DNA from: Caulobacter sp. HMWF025
Lineage (GTDB): Bacteria > Pseudomonadota > Alphaproteobacteria > Caulobacterales > Caulobacteraceae
Direction: 5' to 3'
Length of the DNA: 34,768 nt
Assembly (NCBI RefSeq): GCF_003060965.1
Contig: NZ_QAII01000028.1
Coordinates: 1-34,768, forward strand
This document shows, piece after piece, positions 8,810 to 19,348 of this stretch. A model generated the notes under the pieces. The model saw only the letters and a program-made list of their open reading frames with translations. It did not search any database and was not told the origin of the DNA. Numbering within the stretch: the first letter of the stretch is position 1; every line of letters starts with the position of its first letter. Made by a program: the position numbers and the translations under genes.

Positions 8810-9490
8810 TCAGGGCGTCAGGCGCACGATGCCGCCGTCAGTCCCCAGCAGGGCCTCGTCGGCGAGATCCAGAAACAGGCCATGGTCGACCACGCCGGTC
8901 ACAGCCTTCAGCGCCGCAGCCAGGGCCGCCGGCTCCTCGATGCGGCCCGAGGCCATGTCGTAGATCAGGTTGCCACCGTCGGTCACCACCACGCCCCGGT
9001 CGGCCATGCGCAGGCGCGGCGGCGGCAGATCAAACTCTGCGGCGATGTCGGCCAGCCTCTGTCCGGTATGGACGTGACCGAACCGCACGACCTCGATGGG
9101 CAGCGGGAACTTGCCCAGCAGTGGCACGTGCTTGGCCGCGTCAGCGATGACCACGCAACGCTTGGAGGCTTCCCAGACCAGCTTTTCGCGCAGCAAGGCC
9201 GCGCCGCCGCCCTTGATCAGCGACAGGCCCGGACCGATCTCGTCGGCACCGTCGACGGTCAGGTCAACAGACTTCACATCGTCCAGGGCCGCCAGGGCGA
9301 TGCCCAGCTCGCGGGCCAGGTTGGCCGTGGCGTCCGAGGTCGGCACGCCCCGGATGTCCAGCTTGCGCGCCGCCAGGGCCTTGACGAACCAGGCGGCCGT
9401 CGAGCCGGTCCCCAGCCCCACGACCATGCCGTTTTCAACGAGTTCTGCGGCGGCTTCGCCTGAAAGGCGCTTTTGATCGTCGGCGCTCAT
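8810..9490 (-). CDS. rpiA: ribose-5-phosphate isomerase A
   Basis: A 226-residue RpiA that interconverts ribose 5-phosphate and ribulose 5-phosphate in the non-oxidative pentose phosphate pathway. Family motifs are [15 protein letters not shown] (phosphate binding), TVDGADEI (catalytic Asp pair) and [12 protein letters not shown] (catalytic Lys/Glu region). The length is standard. Its ATG overlaps the glmU stop codon as ATGA, so the two are very likely translated from the same mRNA. A 49-base gap without an obvious terminator separates it from gor. Confidence 0.96.
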   Translation of the reverse strand: MSADDQKRLSGEAAAELVENGMVVGLGTGSTAAWFVKALAARKLDIRGVPTSDATANLARELGIALAALDDVKSVDLTVDGADEIGPGLSLIKGGGAALLREKLVWEASKRCVVIADAAKHVPLLGKFPLPIEVVRFGHVHTGQRLADIAAEFDLPPPRLRMADRGVVVTDGGNLIYDMASGRIEEPAALAAALKAVTGVVDHGLFLDLADEALLGTDGGIVRLTP

Positions 9491-10872
9491 TTCTGCTCCT
9501 TCTTTGCGGCCCTGGCCTTCTTGGCGAGCTTGGCTGCCCGGAAGGCATCGGCCCAGTCGCTCTTGTTCTTCTGGTCACCACGGGCAATGGCCAGGGCCCC
9601 CTTGGGGACGTCCTTGGTAATCACCGAGCCCGAGCCGGTCATGGCCCCGTCGCCGATCCGGACCGGCGCGACCAGGGCGCTGTTGGAGCCGATAAAGGCC
9701 CCGGCCCCGACATGGGTCTCGAACTTGTCGAAGCCGTCATAGTTGCAGAAGATCGTGCCGGCCCCGATATTGGCCTTCTCGCCCACCGAGCCGTCGCCCA
9801 GATAGCTGAGATGGTTGGCCTTGGCCCCGGCCCCGACCTTGACCTTCTTGACCTCGACGAAGTTGCCGATATGGGCCTCGGCCCCGATCTCGGCGCCTGG
9901 ACGCAGGCGGGCGTAAGGACCGATAAGAGCTCCTTCGCCGACCGTCGCCCCCTCCAGATGGCTGAAGGCCTTGATCACCGCGCCGGTCGCAACCGACACG
10001 CCCGGCCCGAAGACCACGAACTGTTCGACCGTCACCCCGGCCTCTATGCGGGTATCCCAGGCCAGGTGCACCGTGTCCGGGGCCGGCAGGGTGACGCCCT
10101 CGACCATCAGGGCGTGGCGGCGGCGCTTCTGCCAGACCGCTTCCGCAGCCGCCAGTTCGGCCTGGGAATTGACCCCCTGGACCGAAGCTTCCGGGGCAAA
10201 GGTCGCGCGCGTCGCCAGGCCCCGCCCGTGGGCAATACCGACGACGTCGGTCAGGTAGTATTCGCCATTGGCATTGGCATTGCCGACCTGGGCGAGGATA
10301 TCGAACAGGGTCTTGCGGTCTGCGGCGAGCACGCCGGAATTGCAGTGCTTGACCTGCTTGACGCTGGCATCGGCGTCCTTGGCCTCGACGATGCGCAGCA
10401 GCACATGGTGCGGGGCCAGGATCAGCCGGCCATAGGCCCCTGGATCGGCGGCCTCGAAGCCGAGAACGGCGACATCGGCTCCCGACGCACGCAGGTCGAA
10501 CAGCGGTGCGATGACCGGCGCGGTCAGCAGCGGGCAGTCAGCGAAAGTGACCACGACATCACCATCGAAGTCGGCCAGGGCCTCGCGGGCGGCGAGCACG
10601 GCATGGCCGGTGCCCAGCGGCGGGTCCTGCACGACCACCGCAGCCTCACCCAGACGCTTGCGGGCATGGGCCCCGACGGCCGGGCTGTGGGCGCCGACGA
10701 CGACGATGATCCGGGCGCAGCCCAGGGCCTCGGCCGCATCGATGGCGTGATCCAGAAGGGCCCGCCCGGCGATCCGGTGCAGCACCTTGGGCGTCGGCGA
10801 CTTCATGCGCGTGCCCTGGCCCGCGGCCAGGATCACAGCGGCCCTCGGTCGGGGCGTTTGGGCAGTGCTCAT
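9487..10872 (-). CDS. glmU: bifunctional GlmU: N-acetylglucosamine-1-P uridylyltransferase / glucosamine-1-P acetyltransferase
   Basis: A 461-residue bifunctional enzyme that makes UDP-GlcNAc for peptidoglycan and lipopolysaccharide. The N-terminal uridylyltransferase domain opens with [19 protein letters not shown], a near-exact match to the family signature, and has TFADCPLL (metal site) and GEYYLTDV further on. From about residue 250 the chain becomes a left-handed beta-helix of hexapeptide repeats, with the acetyltransferase segment [18 protein letters not shown]. The frame stays open for 237 codons upstream, but the family start and the ATG at 10872 agree and the extension runs antisense through gph. 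The ribosome-binding site (AGGGAG) is spaced rather widely. It heads the glmU-rpiA-gor run and is divergent from gph, 69 bases away. Confidence 0.96.
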   Translation of the reverse strand: MSTAQTPRPRAAVILAAGQGTRMKSPTPKVLHRIAGRALLDHAIDAAEALGCARIIVVVGAHSPAVGAHARKRLGEAAVVVQDPPLGTGHAVLAAREALADFDGDVVVTFADCPLLTAPVIAPLFDLRASGADVAVLGFEAADPGAYGRLILAPHHVLLRIVEAKDADASVKQVKHCNSGVLAADRKTLFDILAQVGNANANGEYYLTDVVGIAHGRGLATRATFAPEASVQGVNSQAELAAAEAVWQKRRRHALMVEGVTLPAPDTVHLAWDTRIEAGVTVEQFVVFGPGVSVATGAVIKAFSHLEGATVGEGALIGPYARLRPGAEIGAEAHIGNFVEVKKVKVGAGAKANHLSYLGDGSVGEKANIGAGTIFCNYDGFDKFETHVGAGAFIGSNSALVAPVRIGDGAMTGSGSVITKDVPKGALAIARGDQKNKSDWADAFRAAKLAKKARAAKKEQK

Positions 10873-10941
10873 GGTCCAGACGACTCCCTGGGGGCGAACC
10901 AAAGTTGCATTAACCGGCCGTTTAGCCGAAAGGCCAGAGCA

Positions 10942-11655
10942 ATGCATGACCTTCAAGCCCTGAACGGCGCCACGATCGCCTTTGACCTCGACGGAACCCT
11001 CGTCGATACCGCCCCCGACCTGGTCGGGGCGCTCAATACCATCCTGGTCGAAAACGGCCTGCCCCCCCTGCCCTTCGACGAGGTTCGGGTGATGGTCGGG
11101 CGTGGAGCCCGTGCCCTGCTGGAGCGTGGCTTCTCCGCCGCCGGCCAGCCGCTGGACGATGTCACCGCCCCGCCGCTGGTCGCGCGCTTCATCGAGATCT
11201 ATCTGGGCCGCATCGCCCGGGAGAGCGCGGCCTTTCCGGGCGTCGTCGCGGTGCTGGCCGATCTGCGGGCCGCAGGGGCGAAGCTGGTGGTCTGCACCAA
11301 CAAGCTGACCCATCTTTCTCTGGCCCTGCTGGATGCCCTGGACCTGACCCCGGCCTTCGACGCCGTGATCGGCGCTGACCTGGCCCCGCGCCCCAAGCCC
11401 GATCCCGCCCACGTGCTGGCCGCAATTGAGGCCGTCGGCGGCGATCCGGCCCGGGCGGTGATGGTCGGCGACAGCATCAATGACGCCCTGGCCGCCAATC
11501 GGGCCGGGGTTCCGGCCCTGATGGTCAGCTTCGGCTACACAGAGGAGCCGGTCGAGACCCTGGGCGGCGACCGGGTCATCCACAGCTTTTTGGATGTGCC
11601 CCAGGCCTGTATCGACCTCTTGGCCTCTTGCCCCCGGTCAAACACCGGGCTATAG
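10942..11655 (+). CDS. gph: phosphoglycolate phosphatase (HAD superfamily)
   Basis: A 237-residue HAD phosphatase with all four motifs: [10 protein letters not shown] (nucleophile and acid/base Asp pair), VVCTNK (motif II Thr), the KPDP lysine (motif III), and [13 protein letters not shown] (metal-binding Asp pair, motif IV). The Gph-type four-helix cap lies between motifs I and II. Phosphoglycolate, a by-product of DNA repair and other reactions, is the expected substrate, although closely related HAD phosphatases cannot be fully excluded. The frame extends far upstream, but that part is antisense to glmU; the ATG at 10942 gives the family N-terminus. It is followed after 48 bases by tRNA-Val. 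Confidence 0.9.
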   Translation: MHDLQALNGATIAFDLDGTLVDTAPDLVGALNTILVENGLPPLPFDEVRVMVGRGARALLERGFSAAGQPLDDVTAPPLVARFIEIYLGRIARESAAFPGVVAVLADLRAAGAKLVVCTNKLTHLSLALLDALDLTPAFDAVIGADLAPRPKPDPAHVLAAIEAVGGDPARAVMVGDSINDALAANRAGVPALMVSFGYTEEPVETLGGDRVIHSFLDVPQACIDLLASCPRSNTGL

Positions 11656-11703
11656 GCCCGTCCCTCTCGCGGAACGGTCCCGATTTGACCGATCCCACAC
11701 GGC

Positions 11704-11778
11704 GGATGCGTAGCTCAGCGGGAGAGCACCTCGTTCACACCGAGGGGGTCACAGGTTCAATCCCTGTCGCATCCACCA
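11704..11778 (+). tRNA. tRNA-Val (anticodon CAC)
   Basis: A complete cloverleaf is visible. Acceptor arms are GGATGCG and CGCATCC. The D arm is GCTC/GAGC. The anticodon stem CCTCG/CGAGG encloses the loop TTCACAC, giving anticodon CAC. The T arm is ACAGG-TTCAATC-CCTGT. The discriminator A and an encoded CCA end at 11778. It reads GUG valine codons. No att-like duplication of its 3' end is seen nearby. Confidence 0.96.
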
Positions 11779-11850
11779 TTTTCTCCCCCAGCCTGAAGAC
11801 CTGCCCGGCAGCGTACGGTTGCCTGGCCTGCCACGTCTGCGCCACGGATC

Positions 11851-11877
11851 GGGGCGCGCCGCATGGCGCCGCGCCCC
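11851..11877. terminator. GC-rich hairpin between tRNA-Val and katG ends
   Basis: GGGGCGCG (11851-11858) pairs with CGCGCCCC (11870-11877); an alternative inner pairing GCGCC-GCAT-GGCGC is also possible. It lies in the 118-base space between the convergent ends of tRNA-Val and katG, about 20 bases past the katG stop on the minus strand. Only TT follows on the plus strand, so it is a weak intrinsic terminator candidate, possibly serving both directions. Confidence 0.45.
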
Positions 11878-11896
11878 TTCCCGGTTAGGCCGGACC

Positions 11897-14140
<2,244 letters not shown>

Positions 14141-14153
14141 TCAGAACGCCTGA

Positions 14154-14189
14154 CCGGGCGAGAAACGTCACCTGTTGTCGCTCGCCCGG
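14154..14189. repeat. 9-bp perfect inverted repeat in the katG upstream region
   Basis: CCGGGCGAG (14154-14162) and CTCGCCCGG (14181-14189) form perfect arms around an 18-base loop, lying 44-79 bases upstream of the katG ATG. On the minus strand it may fold in the katG leader RNA or act as a protein-binding dyad. It is separate from the OxyR-type element. Confidence 0.45.
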
Positions 14190-14224
14190 GCAATTAATTG
14201 AAGTTTTGAGTTTCAATGACTACG

Positions 14225-14239
14225 ATAGGCTATGCCTAT
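14225..14239. promoter_or_regulatory. OxyR-type binding element (ATAG-N7-CTAT)
   Basis: ATAG-GCTATGC-CTAT matches the OxyR recognition unit (ATAG-N7-CTAT) exactly and also satisfies the LysR T-N11-A rule. It lies 19 bases before the oxyR ATG and 115 bases from the katG start, so one bound OxyR could both repress oxyR and activate katG. A second element in the expected 22-bp phase is not perfect; a looser dyad ATTGAA-N9-TTCAAT occurs at 14197-14217. Confidence 0.7.
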
Positions 14240-14257
14240 GACATCCGTGTGCCGGCC

Positions 14258-15151
14258 ATGAACCTGCGGGATCTTCGCTATCTGCTGGCCCTGGCCGAGC
14301 ATGAACATTTCGGCCGGGCCGCAGCGGCCTGCCGGGTCAGTCAGCCGACCCTGTCCGTGCAGATCCGCAAGCTGGAAGAGACCCTCGGGGTCGTGCTGTT
14401 CGAGCGCGCCGCCCGGGCCGCCACTCCGACCGAGGCCTGCCGGCAGCTGCTGGGCCCGGCCCGGGACGCTGTGGCAGCCTCGGAAGCCATTCTGGCCGGA
14501 GCGCGCAACCTGCGCGACCCGCTGTCGGGCCCATTCCGGCTGGGCATCATTCCCACCCTGGCCCCCTATCTGCTGCCGCTGATCTTCGCCCCTCTGCGGC
14601 AGACCCTGCCGGCCCTGCTGGTCGAGCCCTGGGAGGACCAGACCGCCCCCCTGCTGGCGCGGCTGCGGGCCCATGAGCTGGACGCCGTCCTGCTGGCCAC
14701 AGAAGAGGACGGCCCCGACCTGGCCAGCCGCCCCCTGTTCGAAGAGCCCTTCCTCGCGGCCCTGCCGCCCGATCATCCGCTGGTCGCCCAGACCTGCGTC
14801 AGCCAGGCCGATCTGGCCCAGGACATCCTCGTCCTGGCCGACGGCCACTGCCTGCGCGACCAGGCCCTGGCTGTCTGCCTGCACACCCCGGCGCTGGGCG
14901 GGACCCTGCGGGCCGCAGGCCTGCCGACCCTGCTGAACATGGTCGCCGCCGGCTATGGCACGACCCTGATCCCGGGCCTGGCCGCCGGAGCCGCCGAGGA
15001 TGCAGGCCTGGTCCTGCGCCCCCTGACGACCCGGGCCGGGCGCACCATCCGGATCGTCACGCGCACCCACTTTCCCCGCCCCGCCGCCACAGCAGCGGTC
15101 GGCGACGTCATCGCGGCGCGGCTGAGCGCCTATGCCGGGGCCCGGGCCTAG
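14258..15151 (+). CDS. oxyR: hydrogen peroxide-sensing LysR regulator OxyR
   Basis: A 297-residue LysR-family activator. The N-terminal helix-turn-helix (FGRAAAACRVSQPTLSVQIRKLE in two halves, residues 18-40) is followed by the LysR effector domain. GHCLRDQALAVC carries Cys198 and Cys207, which match the peroxide-reactive pair Cys199/Cys208 of E. coli OxyR in position and context, so a disulfide switch is expected. The ATG at 14258 gives the canonical MNLRDLRYLLALAEH start; the 14-codon extension upstream runs through the binding element and is rejected. It is divergent from katG, its probable main target, and its stop lies 19 bases from the converging metacaspase gene. Confidence 0.94.
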   Translation: MNLRDLRYLLALAEHEHFGRAAAACRVSQPTLSVQIRKLEETLGVVLFERAARAATPTEACRQLLGPARDAVAASEAILAGARNLRDPLSGPFRLGIIPTLAPYLLPLIFAPLRQTLPALLVEPWEDQTAPLLARLRAHELDAVLLATEEDGPDLASRPLFEEPFLAALPPDHPLVAQTCVSQADLAQDILVLADGHCLRDQALAVCLHTPALGGTLRAAGLPTLLNMVAAGYGTTLIPGLAAGAAEDAGLVLRPLTTRAGRTIRIVTRTHFPRPAATAAVGDVIAARLSAYAGARA

Positions 15152-15170
15152 GACCCGGTCCGGACCTGGA

Positions 15171-16973
15171 TCAGAGCCCGATCACTTTGGCTCCGACCAC
15201 CGCACTCGGCCCCAGGATCTGCGGGGCCTGATCATAGCCCAGCTCGGCCAGCTGCGCCCCGGCGCGCACCACCAGCTCGCCGAACGACAGGTCCCGCTGT
15301 CGCCGCAGGAGATTGGCCAGGCTGAAGGTGAAGGCCCCATGGCTGATCACGCCGTGGCGGTACTCATAGGACAGCTGTCCCTCGCCGCAGGCCTCGATAA
15401 TCAGCGGCAGGTAGGGTCCCTCGGCCTGGGCGGCATTGGCTTTCTGCAGGGCCGTGTTCTCGGCGGCCGACAGGCCCCGCAGCATGGCCGCTCGACCCAG
15501 CCGCCGGGTGGCTCCGTCGCGACCGAAATAGCGGTCCGCCACCCCGGCCTCGGCCGTAAAGCCTGAATTGATCCGCCGAAAGCTGCGCGGAACCCACATC
15601 TCGGTCGCCTTGTCCCAGCGCAGTTGCCGGTGGCGGATGTCGTCGGGCGGGGTGATGCCCCGGGCCCGTGCCGCCCCGTCGCGATGCAGGCCTCCCGCAT
15701 GGCAGCAGTCAAAGATCAACGCCAGCCGGGTGTCATAAGGCAGCTGGGCGTAGAGCCCGTGGAGCTGGTCATCGGAAATCGCCCGCCCGGGCGTCCAGTC
15801 GAAGTCCCAAGGCACCAGCACCTCGAGATTGTGATCCGGCTCGAAATCTTCGCCATACTCCGGGATCTGGGCCCCATGGCCGCTGTAGTAGAAGACCAGT
15901 TCGTCGCCGGCCGCCGGCTCGTCCAGCAGCCAGCGCAGGCGGCTGAGGATGCCGTCGGCCGTGGCCCGGCCGTCGAGGCAGGTGCGGATGGCCTCGGGCT
16001 CGAAGCCCCGCTCCTGCAGCACGGCGCTCATCGTGAAGACGTCGTTGACGCAGCCCTCCAGGCGCTGGGACCCCTCGGGATAGTCATTGATCCCCACCAG
16101 CAGGGCCTTGCGGCGCTTGCTTCGGGGTTTCGGCTCCGCCCTCGCCTTGCTCCTGGCCTTGCCGGGCGTGGGCTCCGCCAAGGCCGCGAAGGCCCGCGCT
16201 CCGGCCAGACCCTTACCGTCGAGCGCGTCGGCCAGCGGCCGCCAGAGATTGTCGATGGTGGCGTTGTGGCCGAGATAGGCCTCGGCGCTGTGGTCGCCGA
16301 CGCCGGGCTCGTCGAACGGCGTCTCGATCTGCCGGAAATTGGCCACCGGCCAGTTGCGGATCGGGGCCGTAAAGACGTCGTCATGCTGGTTGTAGAGATG
16401 ACGCCACGCCGCGACCTGCAGCGGCTGGACGCGGCCATTGGTCAGGTTGCGCACCACGAACGGATTGTTGATCTGCGATCCGAAGGTGACATAGGTCGCC
16501 TTGCGCAACAGGGGTGCCACATCCTCGGCCTGGGCCTCGGGGTGGGTGAAGGCGTTGTAAGTGACCAGTGAACCCAGGCTATGGGTCAGGATCACATCCG
16601 GCTCGAAGGCCGTGATCCGCTCGAACACCCGCTTGCGGGTCCTGGTCTTGAAGCCCTCATCCTCGACCCAGGCGACCACATAGCCCGCCGTCCAGCGGAT
16701 CTTCTCGGACACATCGCCCAGAATACCGCGATGCGGGCTGATGGCCGAGCTGACACCACTGGCCACCAGCTTGGCCACCGCGCCCATGGCTTCCCAGGCC
16801 GAGATGTCGGTCTTTTCGAAGATGTCGTCATAGACGATGAACTCGAACTCGAGCTCGACCCCCTCGGTGGCGGGAAAGGCCCGGCGGACCGCCTCGGGCC
16901 ATTTTGTCTGCCAGTCCGAAAGGCGCTGATCGCCCAGACCGTGAACACCGAGAATCTTGAGGGACTTGGCCAT
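15171..16973 (-). CDS. alpha/beta-hydrolase-like domain fused to a metacaspase (C14 peptidase)
   Basis: A 600-residue two-domain protein. Residues 1-260 look like an alpha/beta-hydrolase or lipase-like domain: LGVHGLGD at the N-terminus, DVILTHSLGSLVTYNAF with a candidate nucleophile Ser132 (THSLG in place of GHSLG), and LGHNATI with a candidate His236. A basic linker follows (about 271-289, rich in Lys, Arg, Pro). Residues 289-600 are a caspase-fold domain: KALLVGINDYP, GCVNDVFTM, FYYSGHGAQIPEYGED with His366, and IFDCCHAGG with Cys424 as the predicted catalytic dyad; LIIEACGEGQLSYE and SHGAFTFSLANLL are conserved late segments. No signal peptide or membrane helix is seen, so it is probably cytosolic. 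AGGAGA seven bases before the ATG decides the start over a longer frame. The caspase call is firm; the hydrolase call is moderate. Biological role is unknown; regulated proteolysis or cell-death function is only inferred. Confidence 0.85.
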   Translation of the reverse strand: MAKSLKILGVHGLGDQRLSDWQTKWPEAVRRAFPATEGVELEFEFIVYDDIFEKTDISAWEAMGAVAKLVASGVSSAISPHRGILGDVSEKIRWTAGYVVAWVEDEGFKTRTRKRVFERITAFEPDVILTHSLGSLVTYNAFTHPEAQAEDVAPLLRKATYVTFGSQINNPFVVRNLTNGRVQPLQVAAWRHLYNQHDDVFTAPIRNWPVANFRQIETPFDEPGVGDHSAEAYLGHNATIDNLWRPLADALDGKGLAGARAFAALAEPTPGKARSKARAEPKPRSKRRKALLVGINDYPEGSQRLEGCVNDVFTMSAVLQERGFEPEAIRTCLDGRATADGILSRLRWLLDEPAAGDELVFYYSGHGAQIPEYGEDFEPDHNLEVLVPWDFDWTPGRAISDDQLHGLYAQLPYDTRLALIFDCCHAGGLHRDGAARARGITPPDDIRHRQLRWDKATEMWVPRSFRRINSGFTAEAGVADRYFGRDGATRRLGRAAMLRGLSAAENTALQKANAAQAEGPYLPLIIEACGEGQLSYEYRHGVISHGAFTFSLANLLRRQRDLSFGELVVRAGAQLAELGYDQAPQILGPSAVVGAKVIGL

Positions 16974-17095
16974 GCGGGTCTCCTGCGGGCTTTTCAGGAA
17001 CAGCCGTGCCGGCCGCGACGGGCCCGCAAATAGCCGGTGCCCGCAGCCGTCACGCTCGACACTCACGCAAAAACATACATCACAACCGAAACACA

Positions 17096-17125
17096 TCTAT
17101 AGATTGATATTTTGGCGCTTGTCCA
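17096..17125 (-). promoter_or_regulatory. sigma70-like promoter for the metacaspase gene
   Basis: On the minus strand TGGACA (17125-17120) and TATAGA (17101-17096) are separated by 18 bases, a good match to -35 and -10 elements. They sit in a locally AT-rich patch 22 bases past the LysR stop, which would give a leader of about 115 bases before the metacaspase ATG. It suggests that the metacaspase has its own promoter rather than depending on the LysR gene. Confidence 0.45.
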
Positions 17126-17146
17126 GCCCGAACCAGACGTCGTCGT

Positions 17147-18022
17147 TCAGGGCCGGATCAGGTCCCCGGCGGTGGCCCAGAACCGCTCGACATCGGCCCC
17201 CAGCGGTCCGGCCGGAACGAACAGGCTGAACGGCACCGGTGCCACATCGACCAGCCAGGGGCCGGACCCGCCGTCCTGCCCCGGAATCCGGAACTCGGCC
17301 ACAATCAGGGGCGGCGACCCGCCGTCGTCCTCGATCAGCCGCTCATGAAACTCCGGCGTCTGGATAAGCTTCACGCCCCGCTCGGCCAGGGGTGTGAAAA
17401 GGGCGTCGAACAGTTCCGGATAGAGGCCCCGGGCGAATACCGCGACGCGTCGTCCGGCCAGGGCATCGGTGCCGATCTCGTCTTGATTGGCCAGGGTGTC
17501 CTGCGGCGCGACCCTGAGCTTGAGGCCCAGATGGCAGAGGGTCAGGCGGCGCAGCGGCAGGTCCAGCCAGCCCATGCCGAAAGCCCCGTCGAGATCCCCG
17601 GCCACGACCCGCTCCAGCAGGCGCGGCGTCCAGCCGATCTCGAGCTCGAGGGCCACCTCGGGGTTCTCGGCCGAATAGCGACGGGTCAGCTGACTGCGCA
17701 GCGGGATCCGGCCGCCATAGGGGGGCACGCCGATCCGCAGCCGGCGCTGCTCGGCCCGGCCCAGCATCCGCGCCGTCTGGGCCGCTGCCGCAGCGGCATA
17801 GGCCAGCGGCCGAGCCGCCGCCAGGAAGGCCTCGCCCTTCTCGGTCAGTTCGATGCGCCGCGTGCTGCGGACAAATAGCCGGAAGCCAAGCTGGGCCTCC
17901 AGCAGCTGGATGCGGCGCGACAGCCAGGGCTGGGCGATGCCCAGCCGCGCCGCCGCCCGGGTGAAGGACAGCTCCTCGGCGACCGTGACGAACTGGACGG
18001 CGGACAGGATATCAAAGGCCAT
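17147..18022 (-). CDS. LysR-family transcriptional regulator
   Basis: A 291-residue LysR-type regulator. The winged helix-turn-helix occupies residues 1-60 (LSFTRAAARLGIAQPWLSRRI, then FRLFVRSTRRIELTEKG as the wing) and the remainder is the substrate-binding co-inducer domain. It is divergent from the CoA-transferase/thiolase-like-crotonase pair with 156 bases between, the classic arrangement in which a LysR protein controls the divergent catabolic genes. A GTG three codons upstream (18031) is an alternative start; neither has a strong ribosome-binding site, and I prefer the ATG. The co-inducer is probably an intermediate of the neighbouring pathway, by inference. The next gene on the same strand (metacaspase) appears to have its own promoter. 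Confidence 0.88.
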   Translation of the reverse strand: MAFDILSAVQFVTVAEELSFTRAAARLGIAQPWLSRRIQLLEAQLGFRLFVRSTRRIELTEKGEAFLAAARPLAYAAAAAAQTARMLGRAEQRRLRIGVPPYGGRIPLRSQLTRRYSAENPEVALELEIGWTPRLLERVVAGDLDGAFGMGWLDLPLRRLTLCHLGLKLRVAPQDTLANQDEIGTDALAGRRVAVFARGLYPELFDALFTPLAERGVKLIQTPEFHERLIEDDGGSPPLIVAEFRIPGQDGGSGPWLVDVAPVPFSLFVPAGPLGADVERFWATAGDLIRP

Positions 18023-18054
18023 GGGCTTCACAGGCAGTCTGCATTCCCGGAAGG

Positions 18055-18075
18055 GATACAGACGATTTTCGTATC
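18055..18075. promoter_or_regulatory. GATAC-N11-GTATC dyad, candidate LysR operator
   Basis: GATAC (18055-18059) and GTATC (18071-18075) form perfect 5-bp arms around 11 bases, the spacing typical of LysR-type T-N11-A sites. It lies 33 bases upstream of the LysR start and about 104 bases before the CoA-transferase start, where a divergent regulator would bind. Binding is inferred. Confidence 0.4.
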
Positions 18076-18178
18076 AATCACGCCAAATCCCTATTTGACC
18101 TTGCCCGGCGGCTTGCGCTTCCATGGCCGGAGAGAACAGGCGCCCGCACGCAACGCGCGCCATCCCGGGAGCAGACAG

Positions 18179-19348
18179 ATGGCGCAGACCGCTCAGCCGA
18201 TGCTGGAAGGCATACGGGTCATCGACCTGACCTCGGTGGTCTTCGGCCCCTATGCGACCCAGACCCTCGCCGACCTCGGGGCCGAGGTGATCAAGGTCGA
18301 GCCGCCGATCGGCGATGCCTTCCGCTATTCCGCCAAGCCCGCCCATACGATGGGCATGAGCCCCAGCTTCCTGGCCCTGAACCGGGGCAAGCGCTCCATC
18401 GCTCTGGACCTCAAGGCCCCGGCCGACAGCGAGACCCTGCGCGATCTGCTGAAGACCGCCGACGTCTTCATCCACAATGTCCGCGAAAAGGCGATTGAGC
18501 GACTGGGCTTCGACTATGAGGCGGTCCGGGCGATCCGGCCGGACATCATCTATGTCCACTGCGTCGGTTTCGGGTCGGACGGCCCCTATGCCGACCTGCA
18601 GGCCTATGACGACGTCATCCAGGCCGCGACCGGCACGACCACCCTGCTGCCCCGCGTCGATGGCGACCCGCGTCCGCGCTACCTCCCGTCGCTGATCGCC
18701 GACAAGGTCGCGGGCCTGCACGGGGCCCAGGCCGTTCTGGCCGCCGTGATCCATCGCCTGCGCACCGGCGAGGGCCAGAGGGTCGAGGTGCCGATGTTCG
18801 AGGCCTTCGCCCATTTCATGCTGCAGGAACATCTGGGCGGCATCACCTTTGACCCGCCGGTCGGGCCCGTGGGCTACGCCCGGCAGCTTGACCCCAACCG
18901 CCAGCCGTTCCCGACCGCTGACGGCTATATCAGCATTGTCCCCTATACCGACGCCAGCGTCGTCAAGCTGTTCACGGTGCTGGAGGGGGCGCAGGTCCTG
19001 CAGGACGAGCGCTTTGCGACCGGGCCGCAGCGGGTCGCCAATTCGACCGCCCTCTATGGCGAGATCGCCCGCCTGACCCCGGCCCGGACGACCGCCGACT
19101 GGCTGGAGCGGCTTGAGGCCGCCCGCCTGCCGGCCATGGCCGTGCGCGACCTGGCTGACATTCTGGACGATCCGCACCTGCGCCAGACCGGCTTTTTCGA
19201 CCGCAAGATCCACCCCACCGAAGGGCCCTATTTCGATATGCGGGCCCCGATCCGTTACGACGCCTATCCGCGCCCGGACCACCGCCCTGCCCCCCTGGTG
19301 GGCCAGGACGGCGAGGCCATCCGCGCTGACCTGAAGGACCGCAAATGA
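18179..19348 (+). CDS. CaiB/BaiF family (class III) CoA-transferase
   Basis: A 389-residue CoA-transferase of family III, which moves CoA between carboxylic acids. The N-terminus has the family pattern LEGIRVIDLTSVVFGPYATQ and LADLGAEVIKVE, with NRGKRSIALDLK after it. Asp175 in SLIADKVAGLHGA aligns with the catalytic Asp that forms the acyl-aspartyl anhydride. A GGGAG site precedes the ATG at 18179, and the longer frame to 18095 is upstream leader. Its TGA overlaps the ATG of the next gene (ATGA), so the two are co-translated and should act in one pathway: this enzyme would activate an acid to its CoA thioester for the fused enzyme that follows. The actual acid is unknown. Confidence 0.9.
   Translation: MAQTAQPMLEGIRVIDLTSVVFGPYATQTLADLGAEVIKVEPPIGDAFRYSAKPAHTMGMSPSFLALNRGKRSIALDLKAPADSETLRDLLKTADVFIHNVREKAIERLGFDYEAVRAIRPDIIYVHCVGFGSDGPYADLQAYDDVIQAATGTTTLLPRVDGDPRPRYLPSLIADKVAGLHGAQAVLAAVIHRLRTGEGQRVEVPMFEAFAHFMLQEHLGGITFDPPVGPVGYARQLDPNRQPFPTADGYISIVPYTDASVVKLFTVLEGAQVLQDERFATGPQRVANSTALYGEIARLTPARTTADWLERLEAARLPAMAVRDLADILDDPHLRQTGFFDRKIHPTEGPYFDMRAPIRYDAYPRPDHRPAPLVGQDGEAIRADLKDRK

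Noticed and set aside
9712-10941. Long N-terminal extension of the phosphatase
   Set aside because: It is antisense to glmU; the HAD motif I stands at the normal distance from the ATG at 10942.
10873-11583. 237-codon N-terminal extension of GlmU
   Set aside because: It runs antisense through gph, and the GlmU signature begins exactly after the ATG at 10872.
11704-11778. tRNA-Val as an integration site of a mobile element
   Set aside because: Both sides are housekeeping genes and I see no integrase or duplicated tRNA 3' end.
15152-15170. Palindrome GGTCCGGACC between oxyR and the metacaspase gene as a terminator
   Set aside because: Ten bases without loop or T-run is too short for an intrinsic terminator.
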